Assembly: GCA_022822135.1 (NCBI GenBank)
Contig: JAJECH010000037.1
Span: forward strand, 34,527 to 98,526
From: Pseudomonadales bacterium
GTDB lineage: Bacteria > Pseudomonadota > Gammaproteobacteria > Pseudomonadales > Azotimanducaceae
Direction of reading: 5' to 3'
Length of the DNA stretch: 64,000 nt
Below, one piece after another: positions 18,682 through 28,474 of this stretch. The translations under genes and the position numbers were made by a program. How positions within the stretch are numbered: position 1 is the stretch's first letter; the number at the start of each line of letters is the position of its first letter. The notes beneath the pieces are model-generated. The model saw nothing but the letters and a program-made list of their open reading frames with translations, made no database searches and was not told the origin of the DNA.

Positions 18682-19590
18682 GTGGTTCAACACACAATTC
18701 GCATCGCGACTCGACGTAGTCGCCTTGCACTTTGGCAGGCAGAACATGTGAAACATCTCATCGAGAATCACCTGTCAGATGCGAACTGTGAGCTCGTACC
18801 GATGGATACGTCCGGTGATCTAACACTAGACCGTCCGCTACGAAACGAGGGAGGCAAGGGTCTATTTCTTAAGGAGCTCGAAAAAGCGCTGCTTGACAAT
18901 CGCGCTGATCTTGCGGTTCACAGTATGAAGGATGTTCCAATACGTCTTGCATCTGGGTTTGGCGTGCAGACGATCGGGGTGCGAGGTTCAGCACACGACG
19001 TCTTGGTAAGCGGTTCGACCATTCATCAATTACCAAAAGATGCGACCATCGGTACTTCCAGTACTCGACGTCAGGCATTACTCGCTCATGTTTTTAAGCG
19101 TAGTCATACCGTCGAGGTTCGCGGCAATGTCGAGACACGTCTCAGAAAACTGGACGAAGGTCAGATGGACGCGCTAGTTCTCGCTGCCGCTGGATTAGAG
19201 CGATTAGGTCTCGAAAAACGTGTGTGTTCTATTTTGCCGAAGGACGTATTCGTACCTGCTCCGGGACAAGGCATTCTCGCGGTTGAGGTCTTGGATGACC
19301 ACGACGAAATTCGCGAGTTGCTCGCGAAGATGACCGAAAACGAAGTAGAGCAGGCTGCGTGTGCCGAGCGGCTGGTTGCCGAAATAGTCGGTGCGGATTG
19401 TGCGGGAGCGTTCGGCGCTCATTGTGAGAAAGTGAACGGAGGATATCGGTTATCAGCGATTGTGCTTTCGGAATCTGGCGACCAAGCAATTCAAACGTCT
19501 ATCGAGCATCACGATGCACCTAGCGCGGCGGGGATCGTAGGTCAACGCTTATTGAAACATGGGGCAAATGAGTTACTAGCCGAATCATGA
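18682..19590 (+). CDS. hemC: Hydroxymethylbilane synthase (porphobilinogen deaminase) HemC
   Basis: HemC polymerises four porphobilinogens into hydroxymethylbilane. The N-terminus IRIATRRSRLALWQA, the motifs GKGLFLKELE, DLAVHSMKDVP and GTSSTRRQALL, and the C-terminal domain with the cofactor cysteine in GADCAGAFGAH (dipyrromethane attachment) are all present. The start is uncertain: GTG at 18682 fits the family length of about 303 residues, while TTG at 18640 would add 14 residues. hemC overlaps hemD by 4 bases (ATGA), so translation is coupled in a hemCDXY operon. Confidence 0.95.
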   Translation: MVQHTIRIATRRSRLALWQAEHVKHLIENHLSDANCELVPMDTSGDLTLDRPLRNEGGKGLFLKELEKALLDNRADLAVHSMKDVPIRLASGFGVQTIGVRGSAHDVLVSGSTIHQLPKDATIGTSSTRRQALLAHVFKRSHTVEVRGNVETRLRKLDEGQMDALVLAAAGLERLGLEKRVCSILPKDVFVPAPGQGILAVEVLDDHDEIRELLAKMTENEVEQAACAERLVAEIVGADCAGAFGAHCEKVNGGYRLSAIVLSESGDQAIQTSIEHHDAPSAAGIVGQRLLKHGANELLAES

Positions 19591-20279
19591 CTGCCGTATG
19601 GGTTACGCGTACCGAACCTGGTGCGACTGCGATGGCGCGATATTTCCGTCGTGCGGCCATAGAGTCGAGCGTAGCGCCACTCATAGATATTCAGCGAATC
19701 TCGACCGAACCACCGAAGAAGTCGTTCGATTTGGCGGTCTATTTATCGCAACATACTGCTCGATGTGTGAGAGATAACGATATAAGAGCGAAGCAGCATC
19801 TGGCGATCGGTTCCGCCACTCGTGAAGCGCTCTCGAACATCGGTATTGATGCTGAAGTACCCGAACGAGCTAACTCAGAAGGCGTTGTGGCAAGCGTTAC
19901 TGAGATATTGAAGCCAGGTTCCGCCGTGCTTGTGGTTTGCGGTGAAGATGGCCTACAGTTGTTACCGGACCGACTTATGAACCTTGGTTACGACACGAAT
20001 GTCTGGCGAGTTTACCGACGCGGTCTAGGATTAAGAAGACCTCGTTTAGGACGAGCTTGCGAGATAGTCGAGTTGAGCAGTGTTACATCTGTGAAGGCAT
20101 ATTGGAGGGCTGTTCGACGACATGCACTCATGAGCACTGAAGAGCCGTGCCTCGTCGTACCGAGTAGACGAATTGGGAAGCAAGGAACGCTACTCGGATT
20201 CCAAAGAGTTCATGTCGCCGCTAACGCGTCTGCTCGTGCTTTCGTCCGGGTCATCAGGCGGTTGATCGAAGATGGCTGA
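19587..20279 (+). CDS. hemD: Uroporphyrinogen-III synthase HemD
   Basis: HemD cyclises hydroxymethylbilane with inversion of ring D. The 230-residue sequence is weakly conserved, as usual for this family. It starts VWVTRTEPGATAMARYF (typical opening [VI]..TR), has AIGSATREALSNIGI and VLVVCGEDGLQLLPDRL in the two-domain pattern, and a VVPSRRIGKQGTLLGF segment in the place where the family has a [VT]SxxxA..A element. The assignment relies heavily on its position: ATGA overlap with hemC and an 8-base overlap with hemX. Cytosolic. Confidence 0.88.
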   Translation: MTAVWVTRTEPGATAMARYFRRAAIESSVAPLIDIQRISTEPPKKSFDLAVYLSQHTARCVRDNDIRAKQHLAIGSATREALSNIGIDAEVPERANSEGVVASVTEILKPGSAVLVVCGEDGLQLLPDRLMNLGYDTNVWRVYRRGLGLRRPRLGRACEIVELSSVTSVKAYWRAVRRHALMSTEEPCLVVPSRRIGKQGTLLGFQRVHVAANASARAFVRVIRRLIEDG

Positions 20280-21354
20280 TCAGGACGCATTGGGTATCGA
20301 CAACGATTTGAACACCAAAGGATCGGGTATTCGTTGGTTAACAACCGTTTTAGTGTTAATAGCTATGACCGTTGTAACGGTGGCAGCGCTGCATTGGTAT
20401 CAGCCTATTCGCGTGTTCATGGATAGCTTTTTAGGCGTCGAAATTACGTCAGAAAATACCTTCAAGCCTGAAGTTTCGTCGACCCCGCCGGGAACCAGAA
20501 TTGACACCACTGATTTCATCCAATCGGACGTTCTCGTTGAACCAGCGAGCACTGATCAAGATTCTGGCGGTTTTCAGGAACTGTTAGACCTCCAGGACTC
20601 AGATGTACCCATCACGATTTCGGCGAGAGACGCGTATTTAGATCGGGGTCCATTTGATTCGGCGAGATTCGAATTACAAGTCGCACTCTTCGCTCTAAGT
20701 GGCAATGGAGACTTGACACTTGCGTCGGACGCAATCAGACACGCACACACCGTCGCGACAGTCAATCAATTGAATCCGGCAATCGTCGCCTTTGTTGATC
20801 AAGCATTGGCGGAAATTGATCACATCAGCAAGCTGAATCTCGAATCTGTTCAAGATCGACTCGAAGAAATCACTACCTTGATCGCTTCGATGAGACCCGT
20901 TGATCTAGAGAACTTGCCAGTGCCTATTGCCGACCCTGAATCGTCATTTGAGGTTTCTCAGCAAACAGAGTCGCAGAGCTTTTGGGGTGAATTGAGCGAT
21001 GGCATTTCGAGTGTGTACCGAGTCCGCCGTATTGATGAACTGACATCAATGGCGGACGATATCCGCTCCGAAACTGGTGCGCAATTTCGGTTGCTGTTAT
21101 TGATAGAACGTGCGCGGAACGACGTTCAGCGTCTCGATTTCGAAATGTATCGTGAGTCACTGAACGAGGCACGGACGATTTTGGATTCGTTTTCTCATGC
21201 AAACTCTGACGAATTCGATTTGATACGCGACGAACTCGCTGAATTAGTGAAACTTGAACTAACGTCGCCGTACAAAGCTATTCGATCTGCACTCTTGGAA
21301 CTGACGAATGTAGCGTCGACACAAACCGTTGATGCTGAAGTCTTAGAACCATGA
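20272..21354 (+). CDS. hemX: HemX family inner-membrane protein
   Basis: A 360-residue protein with one transmembrane helix near the N-terminus (WLTTVLVLIAMTVVTVAALHW), then an acidic linker and a mostly helical domain with coiled-coil-like stretches (IDHISKLNLESVQDRLEEI). This is the architecture of HemX, often annotated as a uroporphyrin-III methyltransferase although it lacks the methyltransferase motifs. It probably organises haem-synthesis or envelope components from the periplasmic face. The segment WGELSDGISSVYRVRRI is typical of the family. Its position between hemD and hemY with overlapping ends supports the call. Confidence 0.88.
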   Translation: MADQDALGIDNDLNTKGSGIRWLTTVLVLIAMTVVTVAALHWYQPIRVFMDSFLGVEITSENTFKPEVSSTPPGTRIDTTDFIQSDVLVEPASTDQDSGGFQELLDLQDSDVPITISARDAYLDRGPFDSARFELQVALFALSGNGDLTLASDAIRHAHTVATVNQLNPAIVAFVDQALAEIDHISKLNLESVQDRLEEITTLIASMRPVDLENLPVPIADPESSFEVSQQTESQSFWGELSDGISSVYRVRRIDELTSMADDIRSETGAQFRLLLLIERARNDVQRLDFEMYRESLNEARTILDSFSHANSDEFDLIRDELAELVKLELTSPYKAIRSALLELTNVASTQTVDAEVLEP

Positions 21355-22529
21355 TCGTTGTGAAGGTCATCGTGATGCTGGCAATCGCGTTATTGGCAGC
21401 ACTCCTTGGTACATGGATCGCCAGCGATTCTGGTTATGTGGTCGTTGGTTTTAAAGGATGGGAGATCGCAACTACGGTCTGGGCAGCGGTTACTGCGTTG
21501 CTGATTTTTGTCGTCGTAGCGTATTTTGTCGTCAAACTCCTCAACCTAATGTTGCTAAGGAACGCGAAAGTCGCGAACTGGTTCTCAACAAAACGTTCTT
21601 TAAGTTCTCGCCGCCAAACACTAAAAGCAATCGAAGAAGAAACGAACGGCAATACCGTCGAAGCGATACGACTGCTAGTCGCAGCGGGTCAACAGAGCCC
21701 GGATCCGATACTGCACTTTCTTCGAGCCAGCGAACTCGCCGAACGGATCGGAGCAAGAGATAAAGCCATTGAACTTCGTAAGGATGCAGCAAATCTCGGC
21801 GACCAAGAACTGCGAGCCTATAGAAGACTCAATGACGCGATGGAGCTGCTTAACCAGAAGGATAAACGCTTAGGCCAACGTGCGCTTCGGCGGCTCCTTG
21901 AGGATCATCCGCGCTGCGCACCAGCCTTGCTTGCGTTAATCCGAGAGTGCCAGGATGTGGAGGATTGGGTTGGTGCATTGGAATATCTTGATGTGCTCTC
22001 ACGTCTCTCTTTCATCGCAGACGAAGAAATCTACGAGCTACTTATCTCGAGTTGGATTGGTCGGATCCGTCAGGCCGACCCGTTGTCCGTAGCGAACGTC
22101 TGGCATGCTGTGCCACGTAAATTGAAACACGCCCCAAACGTATTCGTTGCTTATATCGACAAGCTACGAGAAAAAGGTGATGTCAACAAAGCCGCGCACG
22201 AACTTGAGCGATCGCTCAAGCGGAGTTGGGAAACGCAGAACGTTCTAATGTACGGTATCGTTGAGAGTGATGCCGAAAAGCAGCTAAACACTGCGAAACA
22301 ATGGTTGACCGAGCACGGGGACGACCCGAACCTACATCTCACCGTAGGGCGATTGCTTCGGCGTAATGGTCAACTTGATAACGCGCGTCACCATCTTGAG
22401 CGAAGCGTGAGCTTGGGCGGTGATAGCAGCGCAGCCGTAGAGCTAGCTGAGCTGTACTACGAAAGCGGCGAATCGCGAAAAGCTAACGACGTGATGGTGA
22501 GCGTAAGGAAAAATCTCGCATCAAGTTAA
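21351..22529 (+). CDS. hemY: HemY family inner-membrane TPR protein
   Basis: A 392-residue protein with two N-terminal membrane helices (VIVMLAIALLAALLGTWIA and IATTVWAAVTALLIFVVVAYFVV). The short loop between them contains the HemY signature DSGYVVVGFKGWEI. The cytoplasmic remainder is TPR-like helical repeats ending in LHLTVGRLLRRNGQLDNARHHLERSV. HemY is linked to late haem synthesis only by genetics; it is not the oxidase of the same name in Gram-positive bacteria. It overlaps hemX by 4 bases (ATGA), closes the hemCDXY operon and is convergent with rho, 6 bases away. Confidence 0.92.
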   Translation: MIVVKVIVMLAIALLAALLGTWIASDSGYVVVGFKGWEIATTVWAAVTALLIFVVVAYFVVKLLNLMLLRNAKVANWFSTKRSLSSRRQTLKAIEEETNGNTVEAIRLLVAAGQQSPDPILHFLRASELAERIGARDKAIELRKDAANLGDQELRAYRRLNDAMELLNQKDKRLGQRALRRLLEDHPRCAPALLALIRECQDVEDWVGALEYLDVLSRLSFIADEEIYELLISSWIGRIRQADPLSVANVWHAVPRKLKHAPNVFVAYIDKLREKGDVNKAAHELERSLKRSWETQNVLMYGIVESDAEKQLNTAKQWLTEHGDDPNLHLTVGRLLRRNGQLDNARHHLERSVSLGGDSSAAVELAELYYESGESRKANDVMVSVRKNLASS

Positions 22530-22535
22530 CACGTC

Positions 22536-23810
22536 TTACTGAATCTTCATCGACGCAAAGAACTGGTCGTTTGTTCGTGTCTCTTTCAAACGACTTATCA
22601 CAAATTCGAGGGCTTCAAGGTCGTCCATCTCATCCACGAGTTTACGTAGGATCCAAACACGTTGACGATCTTCGTCACTCAAGAGAAGCTCTTCACGGCG
22701 CGTACCTGAACGTCGAATGTTGATCGCTGGGTAGACGCGACTTTCGGCCATCCGTCGTTCAAGATGCAGTTCTTGGTTCCCAGTTCCCTTAAATTCTTCG
22801 TAGATAACTTCATCCATACGCGAACCCGTTTCGACGAGAGCCGTCGCGACGATCGTGAGACTCCCACCTTCCTCGATATTGCGCGCTGCGCCGAAGAACC
22901 GTTTTGGACGTTCAAGCGCATTTGCGTCCACACCACCGGTTAATACTCGACCTGTGGTTGGGGTGGCTGTGTTGTACGCCCGAGCGAGCCGCGTAATCGA
23001 ATCGAGCAAGATCACGACATCGCGTTTCTGCTCAACGAGCCGCTTCGCCTTTTCAATCACCATTTCCGCAACTTGAATGTGTCGCTTGTGAGATTCGTCA
23101 AACGTGCTTGCGACGACTTCAGCGTTGACGAGACTCTTCATCTCGGTGACTTCCTCAGGTCTTTCATCGATTAACAAAACGATTAATGTGACATCCGGGT
23201 CGTTTGCGGTGATCGATTGTGCGATCGCCTGAAGCATGAGTGTCTTACCGGCTTTCGGTGGCGAAACGATCAGACCACGTTGTCCCTTCCCGATCGGTGC
23301 GATGAAGTCGACGATCCGACCCGACAGGTCTTCAGTACTGCCGTTGCCGCGTTCTAATGTAAGGCGTTTGGTTGGAAATAATGGTGTGAGATTCTCGAAT
23401 AGGATCTGGCGACGGCGTTGTTTCGTATCGACCTGTTCTTGATTGATATTGTCGATCCGCATGAGCGCGAAGTAGCGTTCACCGTTGCCGTTGCGCGGCG
23501 CGCGGATTTTTCCGGAGATGCTGTCGCCGGTACGAAGACCAAGGCGACGAATTTGGGTATGAGAAACGTAAATATCGTCGGGCCCAGCCTGATAGCTGGT
23601 AAAAGGCGAACGGAGGAAACCATAACCGTCATCATGGATTTCCAACGTACCTTCACCACGGACATCCTCGCCTTGTTTCGTAAGTTTGCGGAGAATTCCT
23701 AAGATGATTTCCGGTTGTTTCGCGCGGTGGAGATGCTCGACGCCGTATTCTTCGGCGAGCGTGAGTAATTCGTCGATCGGCTTCTGTTTAAGGTCTGATA
23801 AATTCACCAT
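22536..23810 (-). CDS. rho: Transcription termination factor Rho
   Basis: Rho is the hexameric RNA-dependent ATPase that ends transcription. The protein has about 424 residues from the ATG at 23808-23810, where [15 protein letters not shown] matches the family N-terminus; the longer frame starting at 23846 is ignored. Order of features: an N-terminal helical domain, the cold-shock-like RNA-binding domain ([12 protein letters not shown] and [13 protein letters not shown]), Walker A in PPKAGKT, Walker B in [14 protein letters not shown], and the Q/R-loop region up to [20 protein letters not shown] leader of about 200 bases with two small hairpins precedes it. Confidence 0.97.
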   Translation of the reverse strand: MVNLSDLKQKPIDELLTLAEEYGVEHLHRAKQPEIILGILRKLTKQGEDVRGEGTLEIHDDGYGFLRSPFTSYQAGPDDIYVSHTQIRRLGLRTGDSISGKIRAPRNGNGERYFALMRIDNINQEQVDTKQRRRQILFENLTPLFPTKRLTLERGNGSTEDLSGRIVDFIAPIGKGQRGLIVSPPKAGKTLMLQAIAQSITANDPDVTLIVLLIDERPEEVTEMKSLVNAEVVASTFDESHKRHIQVAEMVIEKAKRLVEQKRDVVILLDSITRLARAYNTATPTTGRVLTGGVDANALERPKRFFGAARNIEEGGSLTIVATALVETGSRMDEVIYEEFKGTGNQELHLERRMAESRVYPAINIRRSGTRREELLLSDEDRQRVWILRKLVDEMDDLEALEFVISRLKETRTNDQFFASMKIQ

Positions 23811-23883
23811 GTTAGCTTGATTAATCGAAGGGAAAACGTTGCGCAACGATGGCGCAAATGGAAAAGTTAGCGAGGATTTGACA

Positions 23884-23918
23884 ACCGTCGGAACAACGGT
23901 CGCTCAGGCGTAGCGCCT
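23884..23918 (-). promoter_or_regulatory. Two small hairpins in the rho leader
   Basis: On the minus strand, upstream of rho, AGGCG-CTA-CGCCT (23906-23918) is followed by ACCGT-(7)-ACGGT (23884-23900). rho mRNAs often have long leaders involved in autoregulation by Rho-dependent attenuation, so these could be leader structures. No T-run follows either stem, so they do not look like intrinsic terminators. The stems are only 5 bp each. Confidence 0.3.
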
Positions 23919-24058
23919 TCGGTAGGAAAGATTTTAGCAGCTAAATCACTGTGTGTACCAAATGTTTTTAAACAATCTGGTTTCTTGGATACTGAGCACA
24001 CCGTGAGTGCTCCCCGCCATCAATGACAGGGTTTTAAGGCGCGTTGGATAATTCTTGC

Positions 24059-25747
24059 ATGACGTATAACCGAATCAGAGCAACCCCGACAGCTCGAATG
24101 CATGGTCTTCGGATGCTCTTATTCGTATGCTCGATTTCTCCGATTTTCGTGAGTGGTGAGATTGCGTTTCGCGAAGTTGCTTCAGACGCAGGTGTTGATT
24201 TCGTACACCAAAGCGGCGCGATTGGGAAACGATGGACATTGGAAATCACAGGCGCCGGCGTCGGTTTGCTTGACTACGACGGCGATGGCAAGTTGGACAT
24301 CTGGGTCGTACAGGGTGGGCCGCTCGAAGATCGAGCAGGTGACCTTCCTAGCGATCGCCTCTATCGCAACATATCCGAAGGTTCAAAGCTCATGTTCGAA
24401 GACGTGACTGGGTCTGCAGGCCTAGGCGCTGAGACTTACGGTATGGGAATTGTCACTGGGGATGTGGACAACGACGGTGACACAGATGTCATCACGCTGA
24501 ATTTTGGGCGGAATCAGCTGTTTCTGAATTGGGGCACGCGTTTTGAGAAACGTGTTGACGAAGCTCTGATGAAACCTAACGAATGGTCAATCTCCGGCAG
24601 CCTTGCGGATTTGAACGGTGACGGTTGGCTCGATTTGTATATCGCTAACTACATGGAATTTCCGCCGCTGGATGAGTACAAAGTTTGTCGTCGCTTATCC
24701 ACGCGAAAGGGATATTGCGCCCCTAGTAATTTCGATCCCACACCTGATCAGCTATTGTTAAATGAAGGCAATGGCGTATTTCGGGACGTGTCGAAACAGT
24801 CTGGAATTACGAGTGCTGCCGAACGAGGCATGGGCGTCGTGGTTGATGATCTAAACGGTGATGGCACGCCCGATCTTTACGTTGCGAACGACATGGCAAT
24901 GAACTTTCTCTGGCTCAATCGGATTGGTGAGCCGTTCGTCAACGACGCCTTGCTCAGCGGTGTAGCGGTGAATGGCCATGGTATGCGTGAAGCGAGCATG
25001 GGCGTCGCAGTAGCGGATTGGGATCAAGATTTCGATCCAGATTTATTTCTGACGCACGACATCAAAGAGAGCAACACGCTTTATTCGTACGAACACGCGG
25101 GTTGGTTTTCTGATCAATCGATTCAATCCGGATTGGCTCCACCAAGCTTGTCCAAAACCGGTTTCGGCACCGTGTTCTTTGATGCTGAAAATGATGGCGA
25201 TTTGGACTTATTCATCGCGAACGGATCGGTGTCAATGATCGATGCGCAGTTGGCGAAAAGACTAGAACCACCACTGAGGCAAACGAATCAGCTCTTCATC
25301 AATGAAGGTTCTGGCAAGTTCGAAGAGAACACCGCTACGACGCTGAGTCGATTTGAAGAAGTGAGTCGCGGCGTCGCGATGGGCGATCTTGATAACGACG
25401 GCGATGTCGATCTCGTCATCTCAAACAACGACGGTCCCATTCGGATTCAGCAAAATCTTTCGACCAATGCGATTGGAGAGACAAACCACTGGCTTGGCGT
25501 TCGATTGTTGGTCTTAGGTCGTGACGCCGTAGGCGCTGTCGCGTGGCTCGAAGGTGATATCAAGGAACGTAAAGTCGTTCGTACCGATGGGAGCTACGCA
25601 TCCGCGCATGACCCGCGATTGATTTTTGGTCTCGGGAGTGATGCGACGACTCCCGTCTTACATGTGAAATGGCCAAACGGTGTCAGTGAGTCGTTCTCAG
25701 ATTTAGCGATCAACCAATACCACGTTCTGACTCAATCGTTGCCGTGA
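24059..25747 (+). CDS. CRTAC1-family protein (FG-GAP propeller plus ASPIC/UnbV domain), module A1
   Basis: A secreted protein of about 562 residues. An N-terminal signal (LLFVCSISPIFVSG) is followed by seven FG-GAP/VCBS-like Ca-binding blades, each with an acidic D.(D/N).DG..D core: LDYDGDGKLD, GDVDNDGDTD, ADLNGDGWLD, DDLNGDGTPD, ADWDQDFDPD, FDAENDGDLD and GDLDNDGDVD. A conserved cysteine pair occurs in YKVC..LSTRKGYCAP. The C-terminus is the ASPIC/UnbV domain: VVRTDGSYASAHDPR.IFGLG, then VKWPNGVSE. The start could be ATG at 24059 or at 24098; a TTG at 24044 is less likely. It overlaps the TPR gene downstream by GTGA, so the two are translationally coupled. The biochemical role of bacterial CRTAC1 proteins is not established; surface or periplasmic binding is inferred. 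Confidence 0.85.
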   Translation: MTYNRIRATPTARMHGLRMLLFVCSISPIFVSGEIAFREVASDAGVDFVHQSGAIGKRWTLEITGAGVGLLDYDGDGKLDIWVVQGGPLEDRAGDLPSDRLYRNISEGSKLMFEDVTGSAGLGAETYGMGIVTGDVDNDGDTDVITLNFGRNQLFLNWGTRFEKRVDEALMKPNEWSISGSLADLNGDGWLDLYIANYMEFPPLDEYKVCRRLSTRKGYCAPSNFDPTPDQLLLNEGNGVFRDVSKQSGITSAAERGMGVVVDDLNGDGTPDLYVANDMAMNFLWLNRIGEPFVNDALLSGVAVNGHGMREASMGVAVADWDQDFDPDLFLTHDIKESNTLYSYEHAGWFSDQSIQSGLAPPSLSKTGFGTVFFDAENDGDLDLFIANGSVSMIDAQLAKRLEPPLRQTNQLFINEGSGKFEENTATTLSRFEEVSRGVAMGDLDNDGDVDLVISNNDGPIRIQQNLSTNAIGETNHWLGVRLLVLGRDAVGAVAWLEGDIKERKVVRTDGSYASAHDPRLIFGLGSDATTPVLHVKWPNGVSESFSDLAINQYHVLTQSLP

Positions 25748-26832
25748 CTTACGCGCAGGTCAGTGTCACGCGTTCTATCGTCATATGCGTGATGGTCCTG
25801 ACGACGAGCCATTCAGCGAATGAGATCTTTCTGGAAGGTATCGAAGAACCACTTGCCACCATGGCAAGCGCTGCTTACGAATCGGCACTGAACAGTGATC
25901 TTAGTTTAGATCCTGAGCATGTAGCCGAGCGATGGGGTGAATTAGGTATGTTGTTGCAAGCGCACAACTTGCACGAACAAGCGGTTGCGGCCTATTCAAA
26001 CGCATTAATTGAGATTTCAGACCCTCGCTGGCTTTACTTAAGAAGCGTCGCCTTTGGCGAACTAGGTCTTCTGCAAGAGTCGATCGAGGATCTCACGCAA
26101 GTGACGCGGGTTATGCAAGATGTGGCGATTATTTGGTATCGGTTAGGGCAAGCGTTACTCAACTCTGGTCACGTCTCTAGTGCTAAACAAGCATTGACCA
26201 ATGCGTTAGCGTTGGATGAGGATCTGGCGATAGCACACATGACGCTTGCTGACGTACAAATGCTCGACGCTGATTTCAAAGAAGCGAAAACATCTCTCGA
26301 ACGCGCTTACAAACTTCAACCCCATGCGGGTCAGATTGTGTATAGGATGGCGCTAGTCGAACGCGAACTAGGCAACCTACCGTCAAGCCAGGAATGGTTG
26401 CTTAGGCGAGTAAATCAATTCGCGCCGGTTATTGAGGATCCAATGTTGACGCTGGTAGCCCAATACAGCACGAATCCGACGTTCTTTATATCCGCTGCAC
26501 GACGAGCTTGGGAACGAGGCGATCGGAACGTGGCTCTAGAAGCGTACCGTCGCGCCGTCGCTCTTGAACCCAAAAACGTAGATAACTTGATCGGTTACAC
26601 GCAATTGTTGACTGCCTTGGATCGTTACGACGAAGCGGCGGAGATCCTGAACGCGCTTGAAAGGGTCTCACCGGATGAAGGTATGCTCTGGTATCTTCGA
26701 GCGATCGTCTTTCTAGAGAAGGATTTAGTTCTCGCAGCACAGGATGCAATAAAGAAAGCCGTTGCAATTGAACCCACGGCTCAAGTCTTGGCGCTTGAAC
26801 GTGAAATTAGCGAGTTAAGGAAATACGACTGA
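25744..26832 (+). CDS. Secreted TPR protein, partner of CRTAC1 module A1
   Basis: A 362-residue protein with a GTG start overlapping the CRTAC1 stop. A signal peptide (SIVICVMVLTTSHSA) precedes about eight TPR-like helical hairpins, such as WGELGMLLQAHNLHEQAVAAYSNAL, IWYRLGQALLNSGHVSSAK and ALEAYRRAVALEP. A non-repeat middle segment, FAPVIEDPMLTLVA, contains the DP motif shared with the TPR partners of the other modules. Expected to be a soluble periplasmic scaffold. The downstream gap of 174 bases to the Sel1 block shows no clear terminator. Confidence 0.8.
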   Translation: MTYAQVSVTRSIVICVMVLTTSHSANEIFLEGIEEPLATMASAAYESALNSDLSLDPEHVAERWGELGMLLQAHNLHEQAVAAYSNALIEISDPRWLYLRSVAFGELGLLQESIEDLTQVTRVMQDVAIIWYRLGQALLNSGHVSSAKQALTNALALDEDLAIAHMTLADVQMLDADFKEAKTSLERAYKLQPHAGQIVYRMALVERELGNLPSSQEWLLRRVNQFAPVIEDPMLTLVAQYSTNPTFFISAARRAWERGDRNVALEAYRRAVALEPKNVDNLIGYTQLLTALDRYDEAAEILNALERVSPDEGMLWYLRAIVFLEKDLVLAAQDAIKKAVAIEPTAQVLALEREISELRKYD

Positions 26833-27006
26833 CTTGTGATCGCGCTCGCCTGAGCCGAAGTAATTCGAGCCTTAGTGGCGATGCTGTATGTTCTAAGTAG
26901 ACAGCGTACTGATTCAGTGAAGTGTAGGCGTCGAAGCGATCGCATATTTGCAGCGCACGTCTACGAATCGACGATTGGCGTCATCCGCGACGTATTCACC
27001 TAAAAT

Positions 27007-27744
27007 TTGCGTAGCACTAGGAAAGAAAGCGTACGCTCTAATCGCGTATTTGATGTGATAGCGACCGATCGCTCGCGGCGGCTTTCAGTCTTGCTAGTTG
27101 TATTAGCGCTATTAACTACCGTTACTACGACTGCGCAGGACGAAAAGATCGCAGAAGAGACCATTGCGGCACGAACTGACCGCGAATATCGAATTGAAGA
27201 AGAACTGATTGTTCAGGGAACGCCTGACCGATTGAAAAGCCCAGGTCAAATTCTGAGGGGCTACGACTCCCGAAACATGGGGGGTTACTACTACAAGCTG
27301 CGTTTGTACGAGAAAGCCTACCCGTACCTGGTTGAATCGGCACAGGAAGGTTTCAAGATGTCGCAGGCTAGATTGGGTTACATCTACCAGAAGGGTCTCG
27401 GCGGTGTCGAGCGTGATTGGGTCAAAGCCGTCGGATGGTTAGGTGTCGCGGCGACAAGACAGTCTCATCCAGAGATTATGAACTACTGGAAGAATCTCAA
27501 AGCGAAGATTCCGGAACAAAACATGCCTATGGTCGAGGACATCATCAAGGAATATGTTTCAAGATATGGCAGCGAAGCGACAGGAGTCACATGTGACATC
27601 AATCGGGCGGCTGGAACGCATATCGCGCATATGAAGTGTATCTACGATGACGAGATCGAGTATCGCGACCCCGCTGATACGTTGGGTATCCCACAAGTTG
27701 AAATCGACACAAGTGTCGGCGGGGGCGGATCCGCACCTTTCTGA
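27007..27744 (+). CDS. Small secreted Sel1-repeat protein with TonB-box-like motif (1 of 4)
   Basis: A 245-residue protein with a hydrophobic signal segment (LSVLLVVLALLTTVTTTAQ). The mature N-terminus carries EELIVQG at residues 65-71, very like the EELIVTG of the receptor at 37.2 kb. After the motif come TPDRLKSPGQILRGYD and a Sel1-type unit (YEKAYPYLVESAQEGFKMSQ, ARLGYIYQKGLGG, KAVGWLGVAA). Near the C-terminus a C-x14-C pair (CDINRAAGTHIAHMKC) may form a disulfide. The protein ends GGGGSAPF. The TTG at 27007 is the longest start; a GTG at 27055 is equally possible. The function is unknown; it is close kin of the next gene. Confidence 0.7.
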   Translation: MRSTRKESVRSNRVFDVIATDRSRRLSVLLVVLALLTTVTTTAQDEKIAEETIAARTDREYRIEEELIVQGTPDRLKSPGQILRGYDSRNMGGYYYKLRLYEKAYPYLVESAQEGFKMSQARLGYIYQKGLGGVERDWVKAVGWLGVAATRQSHPEIMNYWKNLKAKIPEQNMPMVEDIIKEYVSRYGSEATGVTCDINRAAGTHIAHMKCIYDDEIEYRDPADTLGIPQVEIDTSVGGGGSAPF

Positions 27745-27762
27745 CAAAAAACTCAAACACAC

Positions 27763-27794
27763 AAGGGTTACTCGACACAGTACGTTCAACCCTT
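27763..27794 (+). repeat. Intergenic stem-loop, copy 1
   Basis: AAGGGTT (27763-27769) can pair with AACCCTT (27788-27794) around an 18-base loop, 30 bases before the start of the next Sel1 gene. The surrounding ~75 bases are repeated before the following gene, where a similar 7-bp stem of different sequence forms. No T-run follows, so it is not a typical intrinsic terminator. Confidence 0.45.
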
Positions 27795-27823
27795 CAGGCC
27801 TACCTAATTGAGGTAACTCTTCA

Positions 27824-28456
27824 ATGAAGAGAAACAGCCATTGGATCAAACAGGCATTCGCAGTCTGTTTCGTCATTGCGGTCACACCGATGGCGTCTGC
27901 GGTAGATGAAGAACTGATCGTCAAGGGAACTCCTGACCGACTGAAGAGTCCGGACCGAATTCTTCGGGGATATGACGCACACAACACGGGGGGCTACTAC
28001 TACAAGTTGGGTAAGTACGAAAAAGCCTATCCCTATTTAGTCGAAGCGGCAGAGGAAGGGTTCAAGATGTCGCAGGCGCGCTTAGGTTACATCTACCAGA
28101 AAGGTCTTGGTGGCGTCGAACGTGACTGGGTCAAGGCCGTTGGATGGTTAGGAGTTGCGGCGTCAAGAAAGGCTAATCCTGAAATCATGAAATACTGGAA
28201 GGATCTGAAAGCGAAGATACCCGATCAACACATGCGGATGGTCGAAGACATCATTGAGGAATACGTATCGAGCTATGGCAGCGAAGCGACGGGTGTCAAG
28301 TGCGACATTAATCGAACGGCTGGAACACACATCGCGTATGTGCAATGTCTTTATGATGACGAAATTGAGTATCGCGATCGTTTTTATACACTTGGACCTC
28401 CGCCCCCAATACAAATCGACTCAAGTGTTCGCGGAGGTGGATCTGCACCTTTGTAA
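27824..28456 (+). CDS. Small secreted Sel1-repeat protein with TonB-box-like motif (2 of 4)
   Basis: A 210-residue paralogue of the preceding protein. The signal peptide (residues 1-26, ending PMASA) is followed at once by the motif EELIVKG at 29-35. Thus the motif lies within a few residues of the predicted mature N-terminus, the usual TonB-box position. The rest is nearly superimposable on its neighbour: TPDRLKSP, the Sel1 block YIYQKGLGGVERDW, the C-x14-C pair CDINRTAGTHIAYVQC, and the tail RGGGSAPL. The ATG has a TGAGGTAAC element upstream. The first ~80 bases and the 5' flank are almost identical to those of the next gene, showing recent local duplication or gene conversion. Confidence 0.8.
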   Translation: MKRNSHWIKQAFAVCFVIAVTPMASAVDEELIVKGTPDRLKSPDRILRGYDAHNTGGYYYKLGKYEKAYPYLVEAAEEGFKMSQARLGYIYQKGLGGVERDWVKAVGWLGVAASRKANPEIMKYWKDLKAKIPDQHMRMVEDIIEEYVSSYGSEATGVKCDINRTAGTHIAYVQCLYDDEIEYRDRFYTLGPPPPIQIDSSVRGGGSAPL

Positions 28457-28474
28457 CGGAAAACACAAACACAC